Positions 35,604 to 43,812 of a stretch of 64,000 nt of DNA are shown one piece after another. Position numbers and translations under genes: made by a program. Position 1 is the first letter of the stretch, and each line of letters starts with the position of its first letter. The DNA comes from Streptomyces qaidamensis (GTDB lineage: Bacteria > Actinomycetota > Actinomycetes > Streptomycetales > Streptomycetaceae): the NCBI RefSeq assembly GCF_001611795.1, contig NZ_CP015098.1:5828001-5892000 (forward strand). The letters run 5' to 3'. The notes beneath the pieces were generated by a model. The model saw nothing but the letters and a program-made list of their open reading frames with translations. It ran no database searches and had not been told where the DNA came from.

Positions 35604-36560
35604 TCAGTTGCGGCCGACGGACACGACGTTGCCGGCCTTGTTGATCACGACCCAGATCTTGCCGGTGGTGTACTTCCACGTGCCCGGCGACTTGCCCTTG
35701 GTCTTCTTGCCGGTCTTCACCGTACGCGCGACCATCTCCTGGCTGATGCCGCGCTGCGCCATGCGCTGGGCCGCGTGCTTGGAGATGCTCTTGACGCCCT
35801 GGGAGAGCAGCAGCCGCCCGGCGACGATCGCGATCGGGATGAACCACGCCGGGTCCGCCACCACCGGGAAGGCCGTGCCCGGCCCCGGCCGCACGGTCTG
35901 CACGAGGGCGCCGCCCTCGACGCGGTACTCGGTGGGCACGGCCTCGCCGCGCGCGTCCTTCGCCCAGGGCGCGTCGAACGTGCCGAGGTACTCCTCACCG
36001 CGGGTGACCAGGACGGAACCGTCCTCAAGGGTCTCGGTGGCCGCGTCCGCCGGCAGGCCGAGCGGGAACCGGAACTCGGTCGCGGCATCCGCGTCCTTGA
36101 GCGTGATCAGGGCGCGCACCCCGTCCCGGTTGGGCTGCACGGCCAGGTCGACGTCCTCGCCCGCGCCCGGGTAGACGACCGTGCCGTTGGCGCTGGTCGT
36201 GGCCTGCGCGTCGGCGCTGCCGGGCAGGGTCAGGCGCAGCACGTCGGAGCCGAAGGCGAGCTCCACGGCGCCGTCGGCGGTGGCCGGCGCCGTGATGCGG
36301 GCGGCGGACGTCTCGTCGCCCACCTCCGCGCGGGTGGCTCCGCCGGCGACGGGCGTGCCGGGAACGAGGTCGGACGTCCCGGTGACGCGCTCGACCGTCT
36401 CGGCCGCCTGGACGGCCAGGGACGCGCGGGAGCCGGCGTCGCCGGTCCCGGCATGCGCGCCCGCGGCGGTCAGCAGCACCGCTCCGGCGGTGCAGCACGC
36501 CACCAGGATGCGGGCGTGCGTGCGTCGGCGCCGGGCGGAGCGGTCCTGGGTGTGGTGCAT
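35604..36560 (-). CDS. Exported protein with C-terminal DUF4258-like domain, candidate secreted toxin
   Basis: A 318-residue protein. A twin basic N-terminus and hydrophobic stretch (RILVACCTAGAVLLTAAG, cleavage near GAHAG) form a Sec signal peptide. Residues about 40-245 are a variable beta-rich region (VYPGAGEDVDLAVQPNRDGV and so on) typical of secreted actinobacterial proteins. The last about 65 residues (SKHAAQRMAQRGISQEMVAR, then VKTGKKTKGKSPGTWKYTTG) match DUF4258, a RelE/BECR-like fold used as toxin tip in polymorphic toxins, with the KHAxxRMxxRGIS motif. ATG 36560 has GAGGA upstream. The downstream DUF2283 gene is the presumed antidote. Without tests this remains a candidate toxin. 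Confidence 0.75.
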   Translation of the reverse strand: MHHTQDRSARRRRTHARILVACCTAGAVLLTAAGAHAGTGDAGSRASLAVQAAETVERVTGTSDLVPGTPVAGGATRAEVGDETSAARITAPATADGAVELAFGSDVLRLTLPGSADAQATTSANGTVVYPGAGEDVDLAVQPNRDGVRALITLKDADAATEFRFPLGLPADAATETLEDGSVLVTRGEEYLGTFDAPWAKDARGEAVPTEYRVEGGALVQTVRPGPGTAFPVVADPAWFIPIAIVAGRLLLSQGVKSISKHAAQRMAQRGISQEMVARTVKTGKKTKGKSPGTWKYTTGKIWVVINKAGNVVSVGRN

Positions 36561-36793
36561 GTGCGTCCTCGCGTTGTGCTGACGGCCCGTTCGACGGGCC
36601 TGTGGTGATCGTCGTCCCGATGGATCGTGGCAGCGCGGCCCCGGCCGGCGGCATCCGTCCGAGGGCGGGAACCGACCCCGCCGACCGGCGGGGTCCGGGC
36701 CGCCGTGTGGCAGGTGGCACACGGCGCCGGTGCAACGCCGCGAGGGGGAGGGACGTCGTAACGAACGGTGATCGCGCTGGGCGGGGGGCGGAA

Positions 36794-37453
36794 GTGATAC
36801 GAGTCGCGGTGGTGGACGACGAGCCACTGGTACGCACCGGACTGCGTGTGATCCTCGGTTCGGCGCCGGACATCACCGTCGTCGCCGACTGCGCCGGGGC
36901 GGGCGCGGTGGAGGCCGTGCGGGGCGGGCGGGTGGACGTCCTGCTGCTCGACATCCGGATGCCGGTCGTGGACGGGCCGACCGTGCTGCGGCAGGTCGCC
37001 GCACTCCCGCAGCCCCCCGCGGTGGCGATGCTGACCACCTTCGACGCCCGTGAACACGTGGACGAGGCGCTGCGCCGGGGAGCGGCCGGGTTCCTGATGA
37101 AGAACACCGCGCCGGAGCAACTGATCGACGCCGTACGGGCGCTGGCCGCCGGACGCCGGGTGCTGGCGCCCGAGGCGGTGGGCCAGGTGATCGACGGCTA
37201 CCTGCTCTCCGGCCGTGACGAGGACGCCGTACGGCGGGTGCGGGCGCTCACCGACCGGGAGCGGCAGGTGCTCGCCCTGGTGGGAGCCGGGCTCAGCAAC
37301 CGGGCCATCGCGGGCCGGCTGCACCTGGCGCACGGCACGGTCAAGGACCATGTGAGCGCCGTGCTGGCGAAGCTGGGCGGGCTCAACCGGGTGCAGGCGG
37401 CGGTGGTCGCGGACCGGGCGAACCTGGTCGACACGGGACCGGGGCGGCGATGA
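36794..37453 (+). CDS. NarL/FixJ-family response regulator
   Basis: A 219-residue regulator. Receiver domain starts IRVAVVDDEPLVRTGLRVIL. The phosphoacceptor is D53 in VLLLDIRMPVVDG, with LTTFD and the conserved Lys in FLMKNTAP. The C-terminal LuxR-type helix-turn-helix is LTDRERQVLALVGAGLSNRA followed by GTVKDHVSAVLAKLG. GTG 36794 follows a G-rich stretch; longer in-frame starts are unlikely because the receiver begins right here. Its stop overlaps the histidine kinase start (ATGA), so the two form a two-component system. It is divergent from the DUF4258 gene. Confidence 0.92.
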   Translation: MIRVAVVDDEPLVRTGLRVILGSAPDITVVADCAGAGAVEAVRGGRVDVLLLDIRMPVVDGPTVLRQVAALPQPPAVAMLTTFDAREHVDEALRRGAAGFLMKNTAPEQLIDAVRALAAGRRVLAPEAVGQVIDGYLLSGRDEDAVRRVRALTDRERQVLALVGAGLSNRAIAGRLHLAHGTVKDHVSAVLAKLGGLNRVQAAVVADRANLVDTGPGRR

Positions 37454-38628
37454 GCGGGGTGTCGGCGTCCGGTGCGCCTTCAGCCGCGGAAGGCGACGAC
37501 GGGCCGCAGGCCCCCGGTGCCGTACGGCGGATCGCCTCCGGGGCGCTTCCGGTCGTGGTCGCCCTCGTCGACGGACTGGTGGTCAACGGCCTCACCTCCG
37601 GGCACGGGACGTGGCTGGCGCTGGTCGCCGCCGGCGCGCTGCTGCTGCGGCGCCGGGCCCCCGAGGCGGCCGTCCTCGCCGGCCTGCCGGGGCTGTACCT
37701 CGGGCACATCGCCTTCGCCCCGCTGATCGCGCTCTACTGCGTCGCCGTCCGGCGCGGGCATGCCCTCGTCGGTGTGGCGGGCGCGGCGGCGGTCGCGGTG
37801 GCGTGGTTCCTGCCCCACCCGGCGGCCGGCGTCTCCTGGCTCGCCCTCGACCGGGAGACCGCGCTGCTGGCCCTGGACTGCTGCGGGGTGGCGGCGGGCG
37901 TCGTCGTCCTCGGCCGGTCGGTCCGGTCGCGGCAGGAGCGCCTGCGGGCGGCGACGGAGCGGCGGGCCTGGGAATACCAGGTCCTGACCGAACGGGTGCT
38001 GGTCACCGAACGCAACCGGCTGGCCCGGGAGATGCACGACGTCGTCGCCCACAAGGTGAGCCTGATCAGCCTCCAGGCCGGTGCGCTGCAGGTGGGCAGG
38101 CCCGGCGACACGGACGTGCGGACGACGGCCCGCACGATCCACGAACTGTCGGCCCAGACCCTCACCGAACTGCGCCACCTCGTGGGGGTGTTGCGTACGA
38201 CGGGAGACCCCGGCGCGCAGGGCGCCCCGGGGGCCGGACTGGCCGACCTCACGGACCTGGTCCGCGACAGCGGCCTCACGGTGGACCTGGATGTGTCGAT
38301 CCCCCCGGTCCCGGTGCCCGAGCCGGTCGAACGCGCCGCGTACCGCACGGTGCAGGAGGCGCTGACCAACATCCGCAAGCACGCCCCGGGTGCGCGGACG
38401 CGGGTACGGGTGCGCTGCGCGGCCGGCCTGCACGTCGAGGTGCACAACACCGCCCCCGGCCGCCTCCCCGCCCGGCCGGACCTTCCCGGCGGCGGCCACG
38501 GCCTGGTGGGCCTGCGCGAACGGGCCCACCTGCTGGGCGGCGACTTCCACGCGGCCCCCACGCCCGACGGCGGCTTCACCGTGAAGGCGGTCTTCCCGGT
38601 GGGGTGGACGGGCACGCGTCAGCCCTAG
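37450..38628 (+). CDS. Two-component sensor histidine kinase (HisKA_3 type)
   Basis: A 392-residue membrane kinase, partner of the preceding response regulator. About four or five hydrophobic segments occupy residues 30-155 with almost no extracellular loops. The dimerisation domain NRLAREMHDVVAHKVSLISL carries the phospho-His at about residue 196. The ATPase domain has AYRTVQEALTNIRKHAPGA (N box) and GGGHGLVGLRERAHLLGG (G boxes). Such kinases often sense membrane or cell-wall state. The stop overlaps the convergent serpin gene by 4 bp. Confidence 0.92.
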   Translation: MSGVSASGAPSAAEGDDGPQAPGAVRRIASGALPVVVALVDGLVVNGLTSGHGTWLALVAAGALLLRRRAPEAAVLAGLPGLYLGHIAFAPLIALYCVAVRRGHALVGVAGAAAVAVAWFLPHPAAGVSWLALDRETALLALDCCGVAAGVVVLGRSVRSRQERLRAATERRAWEYQVLTERVLVTERNRLAREMHDVVAHKVSLISLQAGALQVGRPGDTDVRTTARTIHELSAQTLTELRHLVGVLRTTGDPGAQGAPGAGLADLTDLVRDSGLTVDLDVSIPPVPVPEPVERAAYRTVQEALTNIRKHAPGARTRVRVRCAAGLHVEVHNTAPGRLPARPDLPGGGHGLVGLRERAHLLGGDFHAAPTPDGGFTVKAVFPVGWTGTRQP

Positions 38629-39818
38629 GAGGCTTCGTCCGCCGGAAACGGCGTGGGATCGTCGACCCACCCGGCCGCGAGGACCAGCCCGCTCTCACGG
38701 TGGACCGTCAGGAACCCGAAGGGGCGGTCGAAACAGGCCATCACCCGGGTCGTCTCGTACGGCGGCTCCTCCGGCGACCGGCCCTGGTAGACCGCGGCGA
38801 ACGCCGCCACCGCCGCCGCCCTGAAACCCTCGGCCCCGAACGTGGCCGTCATGGTCTGCCGCGCGCAGTCCAGGACGAGCGGCGTGCGGCTCACGCCGGG
38901 ATAGGGCGCGGCGCCCGGGGTGTTACGGGCGGCCGTCGCCAGACCGAACAGGTCGCGCGAGGCCAGCAGATCGTGCTCGGCCCGCAGGGTGAACTCCACG
39001 GTGAACAGCGACAGCGACGGCGGTTCGGGCGTGTGGGTGCGCCGCTTGAAGACGTGCAGCCCCGGGCCGGCCCCACCCTCCGGCAGCCGGCTTCCCGGCA
39101 CCGCGTCCAGCGCGCCGGACAGAAGGCCCGTCCCGGCGCCCAGCACATCGTCCGGTCCCATCCGCTCCGTGCCCAGCAGCAGATGGACGTCGACCCCCGT
39201 CACGCCGCGCACGACCACCCGCGTGACGGCTCCCACTCCGGTGCGGGCCACGGTGACGCCGTCCAGGCCCGGAACCTCCCGCACGAGCCCCGCCCGGTCG
39301 TGGCGGCCGAGCCAGCCGCCGAAATGCCCCTCGAACGGCACCTCCCAGTCCGCCCCCAGAACCAGCGCACTGGCCACCACCAGGGAGGTGTCCGGCACCA
39401 GGTCCGCCCCCACCCGCTCGATCGCCCCACCGGTCCGCCCGGCGGCCCACGCGTCCAGCGCCCGCCCGTCCGCCGCCGCATCCCCCGTGAGGACCCCGTG
39501 AGCTCCCACCGGCAACCCCGCCGCCCACTCCTCGCGCAGCTCCACGAACCGCGCGGTCCACAGCCCCAGGGCGGACGACAGGCCGTCGATCCCGGTCAGC
39601 ACCAGCACGAACTCCCGCGCCGCCGCACCCGCCTGACGGGCCGGCAGGCCCAGCGCCTCCTCCAGCTCCTCGCGGGCCGCGCCCGCCGCCCCGTCCGCGA
39701 GGAGCGCCAGCAGCGGCCAGACCCCCGCCGCCGAGAACACCGTGCCCGCGCGGACCTCCGAGGCCCAGCGGGCCGTCAACCGGTTCGCCGCCCGTACCGC
39801 CGTGTGCATCGACCGCAT
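38625..39818 (-). CDS. Serpin-family protease inhibitor
   Basis: A 397-residue serpin without a signal peptide. Family motifs: start MRSMHTAVRAANRLTARW, VFSAAGVWPLLALLADGAAG (shutter region), ALVLGADWEVPFEGHF, and the C-terminal signature FDRPFGFLTVHRESGLVLAA then GWVDDP. The reactive loop should lie at about residues 345-365 (VYQGRSPEEPPYETTRVMAC), but it lacks the usual small-residue hinge, so inhibitory activity is doubtful. Bacterial serpins are uncommon but known in actinobacteria. It converges with the kinase gene. Confidence 0.85.
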   Translation of the reverse strand: MRSMHTAVRAANRLTARWASEVRAGTVFSAAGVWPLLALLADGAAGAAREELEEALGLPARQAGAAAREFVLVLTGIDGLSSALGLWTARFVELREEWAAGLPVGAHGVLTGDAAADGRALDAWAAGRTGGAIERVGADLVPDTSLVVASALVLGADWEVPFEGHFGGWLGRHDRAGLVREVPGLDGVTVARTGVGAVTRVVVRGVTGVDVHLLLGTERMGPDDVLGAGTGLLSGALDAVPGSRLPEGGAGPGLHVFKRRTHTPEPPSLSLFTVEFTLRAEHDLLASRDLFGLATAARNTPGAAPYPGVSRTPLVLDCARQTMTATFGAEGFRAAAVAAFAAVYQGRSPEEPPYETTRVMACFDRPFGFLTVHRESGLVLAAGWVDDPTPFPADEAS

Positions 39819-39900
39819 TCCGCCCCCGTCCCCCGCCCCCTACGATGCGCCCAGCCGTACGACGGACCCGTCCACCGCCTCAGCCAGGAGCACCGTACCC

Positions 39901-41040
39901 GTGTCGATACCCCCGCCCCCCGGGAACCAGCGGCCCCCGGACCCGTACGGCCCGCCCCTGGCCGGCCGGCCACAGCCATACGGCCCGTACGGCCCCGCCG
40001 GGCGTCCGTACGGCACCCCGGTCTCCGTCAACGCCCTGGCCGTCGCCGCCCTCGTGCTCGGCGTGCTCTGCTTCCTGCCCGCCGCCGGGCTCGTGCTGGG
40101 GCTGATCGCCCTGCGGCAGATCCGGCGGTCCGGGCAGAGCGGGCGGGGCATGGCGATCGCCGGGTCGGTGCTGTCGTCCGCCGGGATCGTGCTGTGGGCG
40201 GTCGTGCTGTCCACGGGAGTCGTGTCCGAGGTCTGGGAGGGCGTCAAGGACGGTGCGCGGGGCAACGGGAGCCTCTCGCTGGCCAAGGGCGACTGCTTCG
40301 ACGCGCCCGGAGGGCTGGAGGGCGACACCTACGACGTCGACCGGGTGCCGTGCGAGGCCCGGCACGACGGCGAGGTGTTCGCGGTCGTCACGCTGCCGGG
40401 CGGCGCCTTCCCGGGCGACGCGAGGATCACCGGCATCGCCGACGAGAAGTGCTACGCCCTCCAGGACCGGTACGCGATGGACACCTGGGCCATGCCGGCC
40501 GATGTCGAGGTGTACTACCTGCTGCCGTCCCGGGAGAGCTGGCGGTTCGGCGACCGCGCGATCACCTGCCTCTTCGGCAACACCGAGGCCGGGCTCAAGC
40601 TGACCGGCTCCCTGCGCGGCGATCCCACCACGCTCGACACCGACCAGGTCGCCTTCCTGTCCACGGCCAACGCCCTCGACGCGGCGCTCTACGAGGAGCC
40701 CGAGAAGACCCCCGACGACGACCTCCCCGCCCACCGGGCCTGGGCCACCCGCGTCCACGGCGTGCTCGGCGAGCAGATCGGGGCCCTGCGCGGGCACGCC
40801 TGGCGGGCCGATGCCCGCAAGCCCGTCGCCGGCCTGGTGGCGGACCTGGAGGACGCCCGGGAGGAATGGCGGAAGGCGAGCACCGCCCGTGACGCCGACA
40901 CGTACTACACGCACTACGACAAGGCGTACGGGCTCGTGGGCGGCCCGGCGACCGTCACGGCGCGCAAGGCCCTCGGGCTGGTGGCGACCCCGCCGGCCCG
41001 AGGGGAGGACGAGAGTGGGGACTCCGAATCGCAGGTGTGA
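39901..41040 (+). CDS. DUF4190 and septum-formation domain membrane protein
   Basis: A 379-residue protein. A proline/tyrosine-rich cytoplasmic segment (PYGPPLAG, PYGPYGPAGRPYGTP) is followed by the DUF4190 domain with two helices (NALAVAALVLGVLCFLPAAG, MAIAGSVLSSAGIVLWAVVL). The extracytoplasmic part (KGDCFDAPGG, VPCEARHDGEVFAVVTLPGG) is a Septum_form-like domain that repeats once (DEKCYALQD, AITCLFGNTEAGLKLTGSL), with paired cysteines. The role is unknown; the name comes from an association with septum formation in mycobacteria. GTG 39901 follows AGGAG at 10 bp. Divergent from the serpin gene. Confidence 0.8.
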   Translation: MSIPPPPGNQRPPDPYGPPLAGRPQPYGPYGPAGRPYGTPVSVNALAVAALVLGVLCFLPAAGLVLGLIALRQIRRSGQSGRGMAIAGSVLSSAGIVLWAVVLSTGVVSEVWEGVKDGARGNGSLSLAKGDCFDAPGGLEGDTYDVDRVPCEARHDGEVFAVVTLPGGAFPGDARITGIADEKCYALQDRYAMDTWAMPADVEVYYLLPSRESWRFGDRAITCLFGNTEAGLKLTGSLRGDPTTLDTDQVAFLSTANALDAALYEEPEKTPDDDLPAHRAWATRVHGVLGEQIGALRGHAWRADARKPVAGLVADLEDAREEWRKASTARDADTYYTHYDKAYGLVGGPATVTARKALGLVATPPARGEDESGDSESQV

Positions 41041-41187
41041 GGGCGGCCATAGCGGGGAGAAACCGCCTGCGTAAAGCCCTCAGGGCCACCATGTCATCAC
41101 ATCGAGTGATTCTCTGGCCTTTGCTTGCACCGCAGAACCTACGGTTGCCACGCTGTTGCTGTCTGTACAACCTGATGGGAGCGGCCA

Positions 41188-41940
41188 GTGACATTCGGTG
41201 AGCAGCCGGCGTACCTGCGCGTCGCGGGTGATCTCCGCCAGAAGATCGTCGATGGTCAGCTGCCACCGCACACCCGCCTGCCCTCCCAGGCCAGAATCCG
41301 CCAGGAGTACGGGGTCTCGGACACCGTCGCGCTGGAGGCCCGCAAGGTGCTCATGGCGGAAGGCCTGGTCGAGGGCCGCTCCGGCTCGGGGACGTATGTG
41401 CGCGAGCGGCCCGTGCCCCGGCGCATCTCCCGCTCCGGCTACCGCCCGACGGGCGGGGCCACCCCGTTCCGCCAGGAGCAGGCCGACGGCGAGGGCCGCG
41501 GCACCTGGGAGTCCAGCAGCGAGCAGTCCGAGGCGAGCGTCGCGGTCGCCGAGCGGCTGGGCATCGAGCCGGGTGAGCGGGTCATGTGCACGCGGTACCT
41601 CTACCGCGAGGGCGGTGAGGCGATGATGCTCTCCACGTCCTGGGAGCCCCTCGCCGTGACGGGCCGGACGCCCGTGATGCTGCCGGAGGAGGGGCCGGTC
41701 GGCGGCATGGGCGTCGTCGAGCGCATGCGCGCCATCGACGTGATCGTGGACAACGTCACGGAGGAGGTCGGCGCCCGTCCCGGCCTCGCCGAGGAACTGC
41801 TCGTCCTGGGCGGCGTCCCGGGGCATGTGGTCCTGGTCGTCCAGCGCACGTTCTACGCCTCCGGCCGCCCGGTCGAGACGGCCGACGTGGTCATCCCGGC
41901 CGACCGGTACCGGGTCGCCTACCACCTTCCGGTCAAGTAG
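41188..41940 (+). CDS. GntR-family regulator with UTRA domain (HutC/FarR subgroup)
   Basis: A 250-residue regulator. The N-terminal winged helix is YLRVAGDLRQKIVDGQLPPH then QARIRQEYGVSDTVALEARK and GRSGSGTYVRERP. The UTRA ligand domain follows (about residues 90-245, RLGIEPGERVMCTRYLYREG, ERTFYASG-like VQRTFYASGRPVETADVVIP). The subgroup senses sugars, amino-sugars or fatty acids. GTG 41188 has GGGAG upstream. It stands alone, so it probably acts on distant targets and itself. The 147-bp spacer upstream holds TGTACAA near 41163, a possible half-site. Confidence 0.88.
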   Translation: MTFGEQPAYLRVAGDLRQKIVDGQLPPHTRLPSQARIRQEYGVSDTVALEARKVLMAEGLVEGRSGSGTYVRERPVPRRISRSGYRPTGGATPFRQEQADGEGRGTWESSSEQSEASVAVAERLGIEPGERVMCTRYLYREGGEAMMLSTSWEPLAVTGRTPVMLPEEGPVGGMGVVERMRAIDVIVDNVTEEVGARPGLAEELLVLGGVPGHVVLVVQRTFYASGRPVETADVVIPADRYRVAYHLPVK

Positions 41941-42281
41941 CCGGCGCTCACATCCGCCCCGCGGTGCGCTCCTCGCGCGCCCCGCTCACACCGTCGCCGT
42001 GCGGACCGTCCCGGGGCGCGGTGGTGCACGTCCCGGGGGCGTTCGTCATGTGCGCAGGTCGACGGGCGTGTCTGCGGTATGCCTCCGGCTGGTTGCGCTG
42101 AGGTACGCGGACGGCGCGTTCGTCGGCGTGCGCCCCCTGGGTTCTGGCTGGTTGCGTACCTCTTTGTGAAAAGCCGTATTCGCTCCGTGAAGGTTAGGCG
42201 TAGGGTCGGGCATATGCGTATTGCGGTTTCCTTAGCGGGTGGGGTACGGCACAGGCCGCGGATGGGAAGTGGAGGGGCGCG
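41941..42281. other. Intergenic region before the 64-residue protein
   Basis: This 341-bp stretch has no supported gene. It has a lower GC content near 42160-42240 than its surroundings, as expected for a promoter region of the gene at 42282. A 9-bp inverted repeat (gaggtacgc near 42110, gcgtacctc near 42154) with a 35-bp spacer, and a short direct repeat ggctggttgcg, are visible. I cannot assign a function. Confidence 0.4.
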
Positions 42282-42476
42282 ATGAACGACAGCACGGTCA
42301 CTCTTCCCTGGCTCGTGATACGAGAGGACGACAACGGCAACCGCTACCGCGTGGGCCGGTACGCGACCCGGGCCGAGGCCCAGAAGATCGCGGACAGCCT
42401 CGACGGTCGCGGCCACAAGCAGCTGTACTGGGTCGAGCGGCTCGGTCAGAACGGGTCGGCCGTGGCCCACGACTGA
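42282..42476 (+). CDS. Small conserved protein, SPOR-like pattern
   Basis: A 64-residue protein (WLVIREDDNGNRYRVGRYAT, then RAEAQKIADSLDGRGHKQLY WVERLG). The pattern RVG-x-YATRAEAQKIADSL followed by KQLYWVE resembles a SPOR-type peptidoglycan-binding module, but it has no signal peptide, so it may only share the fold. ATG 42282 has GGAGGGG upstream. I recall this small protein as conserved in streptomycetes. Function unknown. Confidence 0.75.
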   Translation: MNDSTVTLPWLVIREDDNGNRYRVGRYATRAEAQKIADSLDGRGHKQLYWVERLGQNGSAVAHD

Positions 42477-42535
42477 CCCCGCGGGGCGCCCGGGGAGGTG
42501 CCCGGAGGCCGGCAGGGCTCCCGTAGGCTCCCCGC

Positions 42536-42991
42536 ATGAGTGAGCGGATCGTCGTAGGGGCCGCGCTGGTCGAGGACGGGCGGCTGCTGGCCGCCCGGCG
42601 CAGCGCGCCCGCCGAGCTGGCCGGGCGCTGGGAGCTGCCCGGTGGCAAGGTCGAGCCCGGGGAGACGGCCGATGCGGCGCTCGCGCGGGAACTGCGCGAG
42701 GAACTCGGCGTCGACGCCGAGGTGGACGGCCGCGTCCCGGGGGAGTGGCCCCTCAGAGCGCCCTACGTCCTGCACGTGTGGACCGCCCGGCTGCGACCCG
42801 GCTCCGCACCCCCCGAGCCCCTGCAGGACCACGACGAGCTGCGCTGGCTCGGCCCCGGCGAGATCTGGGACGTGCCCTGGCTCGACCAGGACGTCCCGGC
42901 GGTACGGCAGACGCTCGCACACCTGGGAGTCGTCGAAGGCCTCGTCCCTCGCGGTCCTGTCCCGGGCGGGCCGGAAGGGCCCGGCGCCTGA
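42536..42991 (+). CDS. NUDIX hydrolase (MutT type)
   Basis: A 151-residue enzyme. The Nudix box is complete: GGKVEPGETADAALARELRE then ELGV (residues about 37-59), with the metal-binding REELG helix. The N-terminus IVVGAALVEDGRLLAARRSA is typical of MutT/8-oxo-dGTPase relatives, and HDELRWLGPGEIWDVPWLDQD near the C-terminus resembles the MutT substrate wall. It hydrolyses a nucleoside diphosphate-linked substrate; 8-oxo-dGTP is the likely one. TAGGCT lies a few bases before ATG 42536 with no ribosome site, so the mRNA may be leaderless. Confidence 0.9.
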   Translation: MSERIVVGAALVEDGRLLAARRSAPAELAGRWELPGGKVEPGETADAALARELREELGVDAEVDGRVPGEWPLRAPYVLHVWTARLRPGSAPPEPLQDHDELRWLGPGEIWDVPWLDQDVPAVRQTLAHLGVVEGLVPRGPVPGGPEGPGA

Positions 42992-43161
42992 AGCTCGCCG
43001 GGGGCGTACGGACTCATCGCATGGTCATGGGAGCGCCCCCTGCGCCTTTCGTGTCACGGTGCGCCACCCCGCGTGGTACTCCACCCCGGATATCGGGTAT
43101 GTGCCCATTAACCCCATGAATTCGGACATGGGTGAGGGTTCCTGTCTGGGAAGTGATCGGG

Positions 43162-43560
43162 GTGATCGACACCGAGGGTGACTGCGCCGAGTGGACCTTT
43201 CCCGCCGAACCGGGTGCCGTGCGCACCGCCCGCCAGGCCGTGCGCGGCCAACTCCGCCGCTGGACCCTCGACGGTCTCACCGACCTCGCGGCGCTCCTGG
43301 TCAGTGAGTTGGTGACCAACGCGCTGCGGCACGCCACGGGCCCCATCGGCGTCCGCCTGGTACGCCCCTCGGGCCTGGGCGGCGTCCTCCTGGTCGAGGT
43401 CTCCGACCCCCTCCCGGACCCGCCCCGTGAGCGCGCCGCCCGCCTTGAGGACGAGAGCGGCCGCGGACTGCACCTGGTGGCCTCCTCCTCCCGCCGGTGG
43501 GGCACCCGGCCCGGCGTCTCGGGCAAGACGGTGTGGTTCGAACTCGCGGTGCCGGAGTGA
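43162..43560 (+). CDS. Anti-sigma-type ATP-binding protein (HATPase_c_2)
   Basis: A 132-residue single-domain ATPase of the GHKL group. It carries LLVSELVTNALRHATGPIGV (N box), LEDESGRGLHLVASSSRRWG (G box) and ends GKTVWFELAVPE. RsbW-like domains of this kind regulate sigma factors by phosphorylating antagonists. GTG 43162 follows GGAAGTGAT at nine bases; an earlier GTG at 43132 has no ribosome site. It lies just before the SpoIIE phosphatase that carries a close copy of the same domain at its C-terminus, which suggests a gene duplication. Confidence 0.85.
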   Translation: MIDTEGDCAEWTFPAEPGAVRTARQAVRGQLRRWTLDGLTDLAALLVSELVTNALRHATGPIGVRLVRPSGLGGVLLVEVSDPLPDPPRERAARLEDESGRGLHLVASSSRRWGTRPGVSGKTVWFELAVPE

Positions 43561-43812
43561 AAATCCGGTGTACGTACGTCCTACCGCTGTAGAGCGATTG
43601 GTTCAGGCCAGTGGCGGTTGCCGGCGGACGGGGTTCGACGACGTGTCCCCTGGTTAGAAGACTGGAAGTGTTGTCACGGTCCGGACCGAAAACCATCGGG
43701 ACCGTGCTGTGATCGTGAACACCGTGTTGTGCGGCACCGTAGTGCTGGATACTGCGGGCAGCCGCCCCCGGTGACCGGTGCCGGGCGCGGTGAGCTGGAG
43801 GGGACGGTTCGC

